64,000 nt of DNA, taken from contig CP126121.1 in assembly GCA_030123625.1 (NCBI GenBank), forward strand, positions 1,776,179 through 1,840,178, given 5' to 3'. The position numbers and the translations under genes were made by a program. Positions within the stretch are counted from its first letter, which is position 1; each line of letters begins with the position of its first letter. The DNA comes from Nitrospira sp. GTDB taxonomy: Bacteria; Nitrospirota; Nitrospiria; Nitrospirales; Nitrospiraceae. Shown here piece by piece: positions 54,890-64,000 of the stretch. Below the pieces are notes generated by a model that made no database searches, had not been told where the DNA came from, and was given only the letters and a program-made list of their open reading frames with translations.

Positions 54890-55948
54890 TCAGACGTTCA
54901 ATAGACGAGCAACGTCCTCGCGCGTTGCCTTGACGGTTACCGGCGGCTTGGACACGCTGATCGCCGTATCGGCGTCCTTTAAACCATGCCCTGTAAGCGT
55001 GCATACAACTGTCTCTCCCTCCCGTAGAATGTTGGATCGGTGCAGCTTGGCGACACCGGCGACGGACGCAGCGGAAGCCGGCTCACAAAAGACGCCTTCG
55101 GTCGCCGCGACCATCGTGTAGGCCTGGAGAATTTCTTCATCTGTCACCATATCGATCGCGCCCGCGGATTCCTCTATCGCATTCAGCGCCGAGGACCAAC
55201 TGGCGGGATTGCCGATTCGAATGGCCGTCGCAATAGTCTGCGGTTGATCGACGACCCTTCCCAACACGATCGGCGCGGCACCGGAGGCTTGAAATCCCAT
55301 CATACGGGGCGTTCGTGTGATCTGATTCGCCGCGCGATACTCTTTGTATCCTTTCCAATAGGCCGTGATATTTCCGGCATTTCCAACCGGCAGGACATGG
55401 AGAGTCGGAGCATCGCCCAATTGATCACAGACCTCAAAGGCGGCCGTCTTCTGTCCTTCAATCCTGAACGGATTCACTGAGTTCACTAACTCGATATGCA
55501 GACTGGCTGAAAAGTCTTTCACCAGGGTCAGGGCCTGATCAAAGTTGCCTTCGATCTGAATCACCGTCGCTTGATGCATCATCGCCTGGGATAACTTTCC
55601 CATAGCGATCTTACCGGCAGGGATCAACACGTAGACAGCCAGCCCGGCACGAGCTCCGTAGGCGGCAGCCGATGCGGAGGTATTGCCGGTGGACGCGCAC
55701 ATGACGGCTCGTGCGCCGCTCTCCACGGCTTTCGAGATAGCCAATGTCATCCCGCGGTCTTTGAACGAACCAGTCGGATTGGCGCCCTCGAACTTCAGGT
55801 AGAGTTCGACCCCCGGCGTGATCGCTTTCGCCAACTTCGTGGCTCTGATGAGAGGGGTATGACCCTCTCCCAAGGTGATAACCGGTGTCTTCTCGGTTAC
55901 AGGGAGGAATTTTTGGTATTCCTCAATCACTCCACGCCAACGAGTCAT
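54890..55948 (-). CDS. thrC: threonine synthase
   Basis: The 352-residue protein is a fold-type II PLP enzyme with the cofactor lysine in [29 protein letters not shown] and the phosphate-binding [14 protein letters not shown]. It converts O-phosphohomoserine to threonine. It starts 4 bases after the hom stop and is followed by the proposed homoserine kinase, so substrate and enzyme genes are neighbours. Confidence 0.96.
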   Translation of the reverse strand: MTRWRGVIEEYQKFLPVTEKTPVITLGEGHTPLIRATKLAKAITPGVELYLKFEGANPTGSFKDRGMTLAISKAVESGARAVMCASTGNTSASAAAYGARAGLAVYVLIPAGKIAMGKLSQAMMHQATVIQIEGNFDQALTLVKDFSASLHIELVNSVNPFRIEGQKTAAFEVCDQLGDAPTLHVLPVGNAGNITAYWKGYKEYRAANQITRTPRMMGFQASGAAPIVLGRVVDQPQTIATAIRIGNPASWSSALNAIEESAGAIDMVTDEEILQAYTMVAATEGVFCEPASAASVAGVAKLHRSNILREGETVVCTLTGHGLKDADTAISVSKPPVTVKATREDVARLLNV

Positions 55949-55951
55949 CGA

Positions 55952-57271
55952 TCACTCATCCTTGCCTTCGACGCGAATGAGCGTGGTCGGTTCAGAGACG
56001 AAGGCCTTTCGGTTGATTTCTCGAAGCGCGGTTTGCACATCGCGCTCTTTCGCGGTATGTGTTGTGATGACCACCGGCACCGTCTGCCCTTCACGGCGTC
56101 CTTGTTGCATCATAGAAGAAATGCTGATCCTGCAGCGTCCCAGTTCACCTGCGATCTGCGCCAATACACCGGGTCGATCGACCACCGTAAACCGCAGATA
56201 ATACAGCGAACTGATCTCTTCCATCGATCTCAGCCGGAGGGGTCGTCTCTGGCCTTGCTGAAACGATGCCACCGGCACCCGTCCGACGGCGCCCTTGAGG
56301 AGATTCCGTCCGATCGCAATCACATCGCTCACCACGGCGCTCCCGGTCGGCATGGATCCGGCTCCTCTGCCATACAGCACGACGTCACCGACGGCATCGC
56401 CGACGAGTTGGATGGCATTGTACACGTCTTCGACTTGGGCGATGGGCGACATAGCGGGAAGCATGGTGGGATGGACTCGAGCCTCAATTTCCCCCTCGAT
56501 GAGTTTTGCGATACCGAGCGATTTGATCGTATACCCAAACTGTTTTGCGTAAGCAATATCGGTCGGCGTGATGCTCGTAATCCCTTCCGTGTAGATATCC
56601 TTGAAGTTGATGGGAGTTCCATACGCGAGGCTGACCAAGACGGCAAGCTTATGCGCCGAATCAATCCCGGCGACATCAAAAGTCGGATCGGCTTCGGCAT
56701 ACCCTGCCTGCTGTGCATCCCGAAGAACCTCTTGGAAACTGTGTCCCTCAAGGGTCATTCTCGACAAAATATAGTTGGACGTGCCGTTGATGATGCCGTA
56801 AATGGACTCGATCGTATTACCGGCAAGCCCCTCGGTCAATGCCCGGATAACAGGGATACCGCCGCCGACGCTGGCTTCAAACCCCAACTCTACGCCTTTC
56901 CGCGTGGCGGCTTCAAAAATTTCCTCTCCGTGAAGGGCGAGGAGCGCTTTGTTCGCCGTCACGACATGCTTCCCGGCGGCGATCGCGTCCAAAATGACCC
57001 GCTTCGCCGTATCGTATCCGCCGATCAGTTCGACCACGATGTCGATATTCGGATCGGTCAGGACACGATGAACGTCGGTCGTCAGGACCCCCGGGGCCAA
57101 TGCCACCCCGCGGTCTTTCGTCACGTCCACATCCGCTATCCGGAGAAGCTCGATCGGCACACCGATACGGCGGCTGATGAGAGAGGCATTATTGAGGAGG
57201 ACCTTGGCCACACCTGTGCCGACTGTGCCGAACCCGACAATTCCGACTCCAAGGCGTGACTTCATGTGCAT
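55952..57271 (-). CDS. hom: homoserine dehydrogenase
   Basis: The 439-residue protein has the nucleotide motif VGIVGFGTVGTGVAKVLL at its N-terminus, the catalytic region NGTSNYILSRM and DPTFDVAGIDSAHKLAVL, and a C-terminal ACT domain (YYLRFTVVDRPGVLAQIAGEL) for threonine feedback. It reduces aspartate semialdehyde to homoserine. I chose the ATG at 57271, just after the upstream aminotransferase stop; long upstream frames overlap that gene. Confidence 0.96.
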   Translation of the reverse strand: MHMKSRLGVGIVGFGTVGTGVAKVLLNNASLISRRIGVPIELLRIADVDVTKDRGVALAPGVLTTDVHRVLTDPNIDIVVELIGGYDTAKRVILDAIAAGKHVVTANKALLALHGEEIFEAATRKGVELGFEASVGGGIPVIRALTEGLAGNTIESIYGIINGTSNYILSRMTLEGHSFQEVLRDAQQAGYAEADPTFDVAGIDSAHKLAVLVSLAYGTPINFKDIYTEGITSITPTDIAYAKQFGYTIKSLGIAKLIEGEIEARVHPTMLPAMSPIAQVEDVYNAIQLVGDAVGDVVLYGRGAGSMPTGSAVVSDVIAIGRNLLKGAVGRVPVASFQQGQRRPLRLRSMEEISSLYYLRFTVVDRPGVLAQIAGELGRCRISISSMMQQGRREGQTVPVVITTHTAKERDVQTALREINRKAFVSEPTTLIRVEGKDE

Positions 57272-57275
57272 GACT

Positions 57276-58472
57276 TCATTCTTCGTCCCCTCCGAACTTG
57301 AGGGCTTTGCGGATTCCCCGGACGGCTTGCCTGGTTCGATGTTCATTCTCCACAAGTCCAAATCGCACATACTCATCGCCACCTTCACCGAACCCAATCC
57401 CCGGCGAAACCGCGACTTTCGCTTCTTTGAGCAACAGTTTCGAAAATTCCAACGAGCCCATATGCCGATAGGGGAGAGGAATGCGTGCCCACACAAACAT
57501 CGTGGCCAACGGCTTCGCGACCTGCCAGCCGATTCGATTGAGCCCGCCCACCAGCGTATCTCTTCGCTTCTGATAGCGCAACACCGTCTCCTTGACGCAG
57601 TCTTGAGGGCCGTTCAATGCGATCACACTGGCGATTTGAAGAGGCTGGAAAATACCATAGTCAAGGTAACTCTTGATCTTCGCCAATGCTCCGACGACCT
57701 CTCGGTTGCCCACACAAAAGCCCACTCGCCAACCCGGCATGTTGTAAGCCTTTGACAAGGTGTAGAACTCCACTCCACAGTCTTTGGCTCCCGGAATCTG
57801 AAGAAAGCTCGGCGCCTTATAGCCGTCGAACACAAGGTCGGCATAGGCGAGGTCGTGGATGACGATGACGTTGTGCTCCTTGGCAAACGCGACGATCTTC
57901 TTGAAAAACTCCAAATTCACCACTGCCGTGGTGGGATTGTGGGGAAAATTAATCACGAGAATCTTCGGCCTCGGAAACGTCTGCCGATAGACGCGCGTCA
58001 GATCTTCGAAAAAGTCGCTGTCCTGGCGGAGTTCGATACCACGGACCTCACCACCGGCAATGATGAAGCTGTACATGTGGATGGGGTAAGTAGGCGTCGG
58101 AGTCAAGACGACATCGCCTGGGCCGATCATGGCCAAGGCCAGATGGGCCAGGCCTTCTTTTGAGCCGATGGTGACAATGGCTTCGGTCTCCGGATCCAGG
58201 TCAACATCGTAGTTCCGCTTGTACCACCCACAAATCGCATGCCGCAGTTTTGTGATGCCGCGCGATGCCGAGTAACGATGATTCTTTCCCTTGCGGGCAG
58301 CCTCGATCATCTTCTCGACGATATGAGGCGGTGTCGGTTGATCGGGATTGCCCATCCCAAAATCAATGATGTCTTCCCCATGTTGCCGCGCTTCAAGCTT
58401 GAGGGATTGAACCTGCGCGAAGACATACGGCGGGAGTCGCTTGATTCGATAAAAACCTTCGCCCAACCCCAT
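57276..58472 (-). CDS. class I aminotransferase (AlaC/aspartate type)
   Basis: The 398-residue PLP enzyme has [17 protein letters not shown] near its start, [11 protein letters not shown], the [11 protein letters not shown] stretch and the cofactor lysine in [14 protein letters not shown]. It matches the AlaC/YfdZ group of alanine or aspartate aminotransferases. Its place as first gene of the aspartate-family operon fits a role in supplying aspartate or alanine. I chose the ATG at 58472, preceded by AAAGGAAG; longer frames start at 58526 and 58580. Confidence 0.9.
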   Translation of the reverse strand: MGLGEGFYRIKRLPPYVFAQVQSLKLEARQHGEDIIDFGMGNPDQPTPPHIVEKMIEAARKGKNHRYSASRGITKLRHAICGWYKRNYDVDLDPETEAIVTIGSKEGLAHLALAMIGPGDVVLTPTPTYPIHMYSFIIAGGEVRGIELRQDSDFFEDLTRVYRQTFPRPKILVINFPHNPTTAVVNLEFFKKIVAFAKEHNVIVIHDLAYADLVFDGYKAPSFLQIPGAKDCGVEFYTLSKAYNMPGWRVGFCVGNREVVGALAKIKSYLDYGIFQPLQIASVIALNGPQDCVKETVLRYQKRRDTLVGGLNRIGWQVAKPLATMFVWARIPLPYRHMGSLEFSKLLLKEAKVAVSPGIGFGEGGDEYVRFGLVENEHRTRQAVRGIRKALKFGGDEE

Positions 58473-58778
58473 GAACTTCCTTTGACTGTTTTTTAGATAT
58501 TCCCCGACTAACTCATCACGATACATGAGCGAAGGGACATGGAAAGCGCGTATTTTAATGGAGGGCCTTGGTCGAGTCAATTTGCCTCATTGCTGTGCGC
58601 TTCTGAAGCCGCGAGGACCGAGACCTCTTCACCTACCTCAGTCCTTAGCCCATCGCCGAACCCGTTCTTGCCCCGTCTCGTTCCTTTCTGCTACTAATAT
58701 TGGTCGGTTACCGGATCTCTACCTTGTCTGAGTGCTCTTTCTCTGATTGGCTTGATACGTGATGATCATGGAGGGTGA
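58473..58778. other. divergent promoter region between aminotransferase and pdxJ
   Basis: About 300 bases with no coding or RNA gene that I can support. It must carry the promoter of the minus-strand aspartate-family operon and that of the plus-strand pdxJ operon. The pdxJ start has a good GGAGGGTGA ribosome site. Confidence 0.5.
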
Positions 58779-59492
58779 ATGGCTCGGCTTGGTGTGAATA
58801 TCGACCATGTGGCGACGTTACGGCAGGCCCGTGGAGGAACCGATCCCGATCCCTTGGCGGCCGCTGTCCTGGTCGAACTGGCAGGAGCAGATGGTTTGGT
58901 CGTTCACCTACGGGAAGACCGACGCCATATCCAGGACCGAGACCTGCACCTTCTTCGCGAAATAGCCCGGACAAAGCTTGACCTTGAAATGGCGGCCGAC
59001 GGTGAAATGGCGAAGATTGCTCTGAGCGTCAAACCCGACCTTGTCACGTTGGTCCCGGAAAAACGGCAGGAACTCACCACAGAAGGTGGCCTTGATATTG
59101 TAGGGCAGCGTGACCGAATTCAAGACATTGTGACTCTGTTACATAACGGGGGGATTCCCGTTAGTGTCTTTGTCGAGCCTGATTTGAGTCAGATCAGGGC
59201 CGCGCACAAAATCGCCATTGATTTTGTGGAATTGCATACCGGTCGTTACGCGAATGCCACCCGCTCCAAAGAGGCCGATGCGGAATTCGAAGCCATTACC
59301 CACGCCGCCAAGCTGGCCTACAAGCTGGGAATCGGCGTCAATGCCGGGCATGGACTGAATTACCGTAACATCAAGCGCCTGACGCATATTCCCGAAATCG
59401 TGGAGTACAACATCGGGCACAGCATTATCGCACGGGCGGTCCTCGTCGGTCTCGTAGAAGCCGTAAAAGAGATGAAGGCCTTGCTCGGTTGA
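58779..59492 (+). CDS. pdxJ: pyridoxine 5'-phosphate synthase
   Basis: The 237-residue TIM-barrel protein opens MARLGVNIDHVATLRQARGG and has VHLREDRRHIQDRD and GVNAGHGLNYRN. PdxJ joins aminoacetone phosphate and deoxyxylulose 5-phosphate in vitamin B6 synthesis. Ribosome site GGAGGGTGA precedes the ATG. It begins a run of five plus-strand genes. Confidence 0.97.
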   Translation: MARLGVNIDHVATLRQARGGTDPDPLAAAVLVELAGADGLVVHLREDRRHIQDRDLHLLREIARTKLDLEMAADGEMAKIALSVKPDLVTLVPEKRQELTTEGGLDIVGQRDRIQDIVTLLHNGGIPVSVFVEPDLSQIRAAHKIAIDFVELHTGRYANATRSKEADAEFEAITHAAKLAYKLGIGVNAGHGLNYRNIKRLTHIPEIVEYNIGHSIIARAVLVGLVEAVKEMKALLG

Positions 59493-59543
59493 CCTAATAC
59501 CATCGACCCGCTGCTGGGTCGCCCGTCATCACGTTGATTCACC

Positions 59544-61142
59544 ATGATCAAGATCATCACCGCGGCACAGATGCAGGAACTCGACCGCCGAACGATTTCA
59601 GAGGCTCATATCCCGGCGACGACGTTGATGGGACGTGCCGGGTCCGGCGTCGTATCTTGTCTTGAGCAACGGTTGGGACCTGTGCGGGGCAAGACGGTCA
59701 CCGTTGTGTGCGGAAAAGGCAACAATGGGGGGGATGGATTTGTCGCGGCTCGCCTACTTCGTCGACGCCATGCCGACGTGCGCGTGCTCGTCCTGGCACC
59801 TATCTCCGAACTAAGCCGCGATGCGGCAATGATGTATAGGCAATTCGTTCGTAGCGCAGGAAAATCTTCCGTCTATCTCTACACGTCCAAGGCTCAGGCG
59901 CAAGCCCTTTTTCAGGACAGCGATATTCTTATCGACGCCCTACTCGGGACAGGACTTTCTTCTTCTGTAACCGGACACTATGCCGAGACCATCGACAGTA
60001 TCAACGAAATCGCTCGGCCTGTGGTCGCTGTTGATCTTCCCTCGGGCCTCCATGCTGATACTGGAACGATCTTAGGCCGAGCCGTTCGTGCCTCCCTCAC
60101 CGTGAGCTTTGGCCTCCCGAAGTTAGGCCTCTATCAGAACGATGGGATCAACCTTGCCGGAGAAGTGGCGATTGTCGACATCGGCATTCCACAGGCCTAC
60201 CTTGATGCGATTGAGAGCCGGGCAACCTTAATGACACAGCATGTGGTGCGAGCGGCTCTGCCTGAACGGCAACCGTCGAGTCACAAAGGCACATATGGCC
60301 ATGCCGGCATTATTGCCGGATCCGTGGGGAAAACCGGGGCCGCCGCTATGGCCGCACGAGCGGCCTTGCGTGTCGGGGCAGGCCTCGTGACTGTCGCAAT
60401 CCCTACAAGTGTCAACGATGTATTGGAAGCAAAGCTCTTGGAAGCGATGACGGCTCCGATGCCTGAAACTAAAGCGCGCACCTTTGCACGGACTGCATTG
60501 GATCGGCTCGTCGCCTTCATGGCAGCGAGAACCGCTATCGCCATCGGTCCAGGATTATCCACTCATCCCGAAACGGTTGAACTCGTCCAGGCTTTGACGA
60601 AACAGCTTGACCGTCCGGCTGTCCTGGATGCCGACGCATTGAATGCACTGACCGGACGGACCGCCCTCCTGGCCTCTTGCAAAATACAGCCCATCATCAC
60701 TCCCCATCCAGGGGAAATGGCGCGATTGGAGGCTGACTCGACGTCTCAGACGGTCAACAGCGATCGGATCGGTACGGCTTCCCGCTTCGCGCGAGAGCGA
60801 GGCCTGTTCGTCGTTTTGAAAGGGGCTCGGACCGTCGTTGCCCGACCGGATGGAGCCGTTGCTATTTGTCCTACCGGCAATCCAGGGATGGCGACCGCAG
60901 GAACCGGTGATGTGTTGACCGGCATGATAGTGGGACTCTTGGCCCAAGGCATGCCTTCCTGGGAAGCAGCCTGTGCCGCAACGTACCTGCATGGAGTCGC
61001 CGGTGATTTGGCTGCGGCAAAAAAGGGGCAGGCCGGGATGATCTCGGCAGACGTGATCGAGGAGATTCCCTATGCGCTCAAACTCATACAGCAAGCGCCA
61101 TCAACGACGAAAGCCAATGCAATGTGGAACGCTCTCGTGTGA
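59544..61142 (+). CDS. nnrD: bifunctional NAD(P)H-hydrate epimerase/dehydratase
   Basis: The 532-residue protein joins two domains. The N-terminal YjeF_N epimerase (1-220) holds VCGKGNNGGDGFVAARLL and VDLPSGLHADTG. The C-terminal ADP-dependent dehydratase (about 230-520) holds ITPHPGEMARLE and GNPGMATAGTGDVLTG. The enzyme repairs damaged NADH and NADPH. The gene is followed by tsaE 10 bases later. Confidence 0.96.
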   Translation: MIKIITAAQMQELDRRTISEAHIPATTLMGRAGSGVVSCLEQRLGPVRGKTVTVVCGKGNNGGDGFVAARLLRRRHADVRVLVLAPISELSRDAAMMYRQFVRSAGKSSVYLYTSKAQAQALFQDSDILIDALLGTGLSSSVTGHYAETIDSINEIARPVVAVDLPSGLHADTGTILGRAVRASLTVSFGLPKLGLYQNDGINLAGEVAIVDIGIPQAYLDAIESRATLMTQHVVRAALPERQPSSHKGTYGHAGIIAGSVGKTGAAAMAARAALRVGAGLVTVAIPTSVNDVLEAKLLEAMTAPMPETKARTFARTALDRLVAFMAARTAIAIGPGLSTHPETVELVQALTKQLDRPAVLDADALNALTGRTALLASCKIQPIITPHPGEMARLEADSTSQTVNSDRIGTASRFARERGLFVVLKGARTVVARPDGAVAICPTGNPGMATAGTGDVLTGMIVGLLAQGMPSWEAACAATYLHGVAGDLAAAKKGQAGMISADVIEEIPYALKLIQQAPSTTKANAMWNALV

Positions 61143-61152
61143 CGACGTTCCC

Positions 61153-61695
61153 ATGGCTGGATCTCTCCATTCTCTGAACCTCATTCTCTCATCTGTCGCC
61201 GAGACAGAATCATTAGGGTATACCATTGGACGTCTGCTTCAAGGGGGGGAGGTACTGGCCTTGATCGGTGAATTGGGCGCAGGTAAGACGGCGCTGGTCC
61301 GTGGGATCGTTGCCGGGCTCGATGGACCGACCGCGTCCGTTACGAGTCCGACGTTTCTGATTGTACATGAATATCAGGGGCGGCTTCCGATCGCTCATAT
61401 CGATTTGTACCGGTTGCAGAGATTCGAAGAAACCGAGTCGATCGGACTAGTTGATTATCTCAGGGAGGGGACGGTCGTTGCCATTGAGTGGGCGGACCGG
61501 TTTCCACAGTTGCTCCCGGAGGACCGGTTGGAACTCACAATCGCCCATCGGACCAGAACGACCAGAACAGCCCGTGTGGAAGCTCAAGGTCCACAATCTC
61601 GTTTACTTCTCGCTCGTATCAGAAAAATGATTCGTCCCGTCTCTCGATCAGTCGGGCTACGCCTCCGAGACGGCAGAAAGACTTCGCTGCGATGA
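61153..61695 (+). CDS. tsaE: tRNA threonylcarbamoyladenosine ATPase TsaE
   Basis: The 180-residue protein has the P-loop GELGAGKTALVRGI, then VTSPTFLIVHEYQG and HIDLYRLQRFEE, and AIEWADRFPQLLP, typical of TsaE. It supports the TsaB-TsaD complex in making t6A at tRNA position 37. I chose the ATG at 61153, 10 bases after the nnrD stop. Its stop overlaps the next start by four bases. Confidence 0.96.
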   Translation: MAGSLHSLNLILSSVAETESLGYTIGRLLQGGEVLALIGELGAGKTALVRGIVAGLDGPTASVTSPTFLIVHEYQGRLPIAHIDLYRLQRFEETESIGLVDYLREGTVVAIEWADRFPQLLPEDRLELTIAHRTRTTRTARVEAQGPQSRLLLARIRKMIRPVSRSVGLRLRDGRKTSLR

Positions 61696-62036
61696 CTCGA
61701 CTGATCTTGGTCGGTACTCTTTTGCTCCTTTCGCTGGCCTTCTTTCTTCAAAACCAGGAGCAGGAAGTCACACTTCGCTATTTCTTCGGATTGCTCGAAG
61801 CCTCAACTCCCATTTACAAACCTGTCATGGCCGGTTTTGTCATCGGCCTTTTTGTTGCGGCTATCTTGTTGTTTCCTCCCTGGGTACGTGGGCGTATCGA
61901 TCTTCGGCGAAAGACGAAGGCCTTACAGGAAGCCGAAGTGAACTTAGAGCGACTTCGGCAATCGCTTGAGAGGTTGTCCGGACGGACCCAGAGTTCCACG
62001 CCAATGGAATCTCCGAGGGACCTCGTTGATGAATGA
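61692..62036 (+). CDS. LapA-domain membrane protein
   Basis: The 114-residue protein has two membrane helices (LILVGTLLLLSLAFFLQNQEQ and AGFVIGLFVAAILLFPPWV), separated by VTLRYFFGLLEASTPIYKP, the LapA/DUF1049 pattern. The C-terminus is a coiled coil (ALQEAEVNLERLRQSLERLSG). LapA links to lipopolysaccharide assembly in E. coli. It starts in the ATGA overlap with tsaE and ends inside the mutS start. Confidence 0.9.
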   Translation: MTRLILVGTLLLLSLAFFLQNQEQEVTLRYFFGLLEASTPIYKPVMAGFVIGLFVAAILLFPPWVRGRIDLRRKTKALQEAEVNLERLRQSLERLSGRTQSSTPMESPRDLVDE

Positions 62037-64000
62037 TTCGACCTTGAGTCCGCTCATGCGGCAGTATCGTGACATCAAACAGGGATACCCTGACGCCATA
62101 CTGTTTTTTCGGGTCGGAGATTTTTATGAGATGTTCTACGAGGACGCACAGGACGCTTCTCGACTGTTATCGATCGCCCTTACTTCCCGCGACAAGAGCA
62201 GCGCCCATCCTGTTCCGCTGTGCGGGGTTCCCTATCATGCCGCGACAGGCTATATCGCGAAGTTATTGAAGGCCGGCCGCCTCGTCGCCTTGTGTGAGCA
62301 AGTTGAGGATCCCAAGTCGACAAAAGGCCTGGTACGGCGAGAAGTCGTCAGGTTGTATACTCCCGGCACACTCGTTGACACGGAATTTCTGGCTCCTTCT
62401 GAGCTGAGCTATCTGGTCTCTCTCGCCGTTCGTTCAGGCGCAGTCCCTGGAATACCGATAGGCCTGGCGGTCCTTGAAGTTTCAACGGGGGAATTTTGGG
62501 GTATGGAGTTTCACGGTCCTTACGCGCTCACGGACCTATTGGACGAAGTCGCTCGACTGGACCCTCGGGAAGTTCTTTTTCCCGCGGATCTTGTCCGTCC
62601 ATCCTGTACGTCGATCCAACAGATGACAGGAGCGCGCTTGTGTGAGCGGCCACCGGCATCATTCAGCCAACAATCGGCTGTTCGCACCTTGACCGAGCAC
62701 TTCCGCGTACCAACCTTGGAAGTCCTAGGCTGTGCAGGCTTCCCGGCTGCCTGTTGCGCTGCGGGAGCGGCCTTGTCGTACCTCCGTGAGACCCAACCGG
62801 CGATTCCTCTGGACCATGTTCGCCGATTCACAGTCCGGCGCAATGACGAGTACATGCATCTGGATGGAGCGACGATCCGTAATCTGGAACTTCTCAAGCC
62901 GCTCGTGTCGAACGAGACGGCATCGGGTTCGGGACCGACAACTCTTCTGAATGTACTGGATCGGACCGCCACGGCTATGGGAACTCGACTCCTTCGCCAG
63001 TGGTTGGTGAGACCCTTACTCAACTGCGACCAGATTCAACTGCGGCTGGATGCCGTGGAAGAACTGAAGAACCACATGCAGGTGCGGGTTGCATTACGTA
63101 CGGCCTTGCGGGAAATCCAGGATATCGCACGACTCGGAAGTCGCATCGTGCTCGGTTTAGCCGGCCCGCGAGAATGTCTTGGCTTAAAACAGTCACTGTC
63201 GATTCTGCCGGAGATTTTCGTTCAACTGGCACCGCTCCAGAGTCAGCTGCTCCGCAATACACGGGCCTCCTGGGATAGCGGTCAAGATCTGTACGATCTG
63301 ATCGAGCGGGCAATCCGGCCTGATGCTCCGCTCTCCATTCGTGATGGGAACATCTTCAAAGAAGGGTATGATCCGGCAATTGATGAATTGCGTAAAACCA
63401 GCCGGGAAGGAAAGAATTGGATCGCCGCAATCGAGACAAAGGAGCGTGAGCGTACGGGCATTGACTCATTGAAGATCCGCTACAATCAAGTTTTTGGATA
63501 CTATATCGAAATTACCAAGGCCAATCTTGCTCGTGTCCCCGCCGACTACATGCGCAAGCAAACTCTGGTCAATGCCGAACGGTTCATGACCGCGGAATTG
63601 AAGGAGCTGGAAGAACGTGTCACCGGAGCCGAAGCCAAATTGCTTGCCTGTGAGCAAGAGATCTTTCTTCAGCTGCGCTCCCGATTGGCCAAGGAAGCGT
63701 ATCGTTTGGAGGCTATGGCGGCCGTCCTTTCGTTGATTGATGTCGTCGCCGCATTGGCCGATACAGCCGCTTTGCACCGGTACACCAAGCCCACGGTCAC
63801 AGAAGGAGGCGCCATTACCATACGGGAGGGTCGCCACCCCGTGGTCGAAGGACTCTGTACCGATTCGGGGTTCGTCCCGAACGACACTGTCCTCGATCTG
63901 GAGACGAACCGGCTGCTGATCATCACCGGGCCGAATATGGCAGGGAAAAGCACGTATCTTCGGCAGGTCGCCCTGATCGTGCTAATGGCTCAAATCGGCA
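62029..64000 (+). CDS. mutS: DNA mismatch repair protein MutS, 3' end off the window
   Basis: The frame is open from the ATG at 62029 to the right edge (657 codons). The mismatch-binding domain carries FFRVGDFYEMFYEDA (with the Phe-x-Glu site) and VPLCGVPYHAATGYI. The core and clamp regions follow, including YYIEITKANLARVPADY, and the Walker A motif TGPNMAGKSTYLRQ lies near the edge. MutS recognises mismatches with ATP. The start overlaps the LapA-domain gene stop by eight bases. The ATPase end is missing because of the window edge. Confidence 0.97.
   Translation, partial: MNDSTLSPLMRQYRDIKQGYPDAILFFRVGDFYEMFYEDAQDASRLLSIALTSRDKSSAHPVPLCGVPYHAATGYIAKLLKAGRLVALCEQVEDPKSTKGLVRREVVRLYTPGTLVDTEFLAPSELSYLVSLAVRSGAVPGIPIGLAVLEVSTGEFWGMEFHGPYALTDLLDEVARLDPREVLFPADLVRPSCTSIQQMTGARLCERPPASFSQQSAVRTLTEHFRVPTLEVLGCAGFPAACCAAGAALSYLRETQPAIPLDHVRRFTVRRNDEYMHLDGATIRNLELLKPLVSNETASGSGPTTLLNVLDRTATAMGTRLLRQWLVRPLLNCDQIQLRLDAVEELKNHMQVRVALRTALREIQDIARLGSRIVLGLAGPRECLGLKQSLSILPEIFVQLAPLQSQLLRNTRASWDSGQDLYDLIERAIRPDAPLSIRDGNIFKEGYDPAIDELRKTSREGKNWIAAIETKERERTGIDSLKIRYNQVFGYYIEITKANLARVPADYMRKQTLVNAERFMTAELKELEERVTGAEAKLLACEQEIFLQLRSRLAKEAYRLEAMAAVLSLIDVVAALADTAALHRYTKPTVTEGGAITIREGRHPVVEGLCTDSGFVPNDTVLDLETNRLLIITGPNMAGKSTYLRQVALIVLMAQIG

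Noticed and set aside
55859..57259. A 466-codon plus-strand frame
   Set aside because: It is the shadow of homoserine dehydrogenase, whose own frame has clear motifs.

Overview
The window looks like a chromosomal segment of a Nitrospira-type bacterium (phylum Nitrospirota). This is inferred from moderately high GC content, the mixture of gene families, a nickel-type guanidine hydrolase of the kind described in comammox Nitrospira, and a diderm envelope gene set. No rRNA or nitrification gene is present, so the genus is an inference. I count about 55 protein genes, one tRNA, one clear riboswitch and several broken genes.

Left part (1-12.7 kb): a coiled-coil protein cut by the window edge, an MscS channel and an AsmA protein, then an accessory stretch (3.6-7.3 kb). 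That stretch holds a vapBC toxin-antitoxin pair, a decayed second copy of the vapB locus, a frameshifted zinc-ribbon membrane protein, a decayed methyltransferase and a higBA pair lying between two copies of a gdmH 3' end. Next comes the most notable module, all on the minus strand: a guanidine-I (ykkC) riboswitch at 10188-10320, an APC-family permease and a guanidine hydrolase (gdmH) ending in a strong hairpin. Together they form a guanidine-sensing, uptake and hydrolysis unit releasing urea and ammonia.

Middle part (12.7-41.6 kb): a MidA-type methyltransferase; a three-gene glycosyltransferase cluster (GT2, LpxB N-terminal-like membrane protein, ArnT-like transferase); a PAP2 phosphatase; an M1-type peptidase followed by a TolB-like propeller protein; a two-receiver response regulator; and ftsY-ybeY-phoH in overlapping order. 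A large type IV pilus block follows: PilY1, two separate sets of minor prepilins, a PilB/GspE ATPase, a PilZ protein and a prepilin peptidase. The two minor prepilin sets flank the ATPase.

Right part (41.7-64 kb): housekeeping genes (rlmB-type methyltransferase, cysS, dedA, surE, tRNA-Pro, merR, ihfA, cimA), a second accessory patch (mntA/hepT, a frameshifted YgjP-like hydrolase and an hsdM/hsdR remnant joined by a large deletion), then an aspartate-family operon in the order aminotransferase, hom, thrC, a phosphoglycerate mutase-like proposed homoserine kinase, and lysC. The window ends with a plus-strand run of pdxJ, nnrDE, tsaE, a LapA-domain gene and mutS, which runs off the right edge.

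The two accessory patches share signs of decay: partial duplications, single-base frameshifts and internal deletions.
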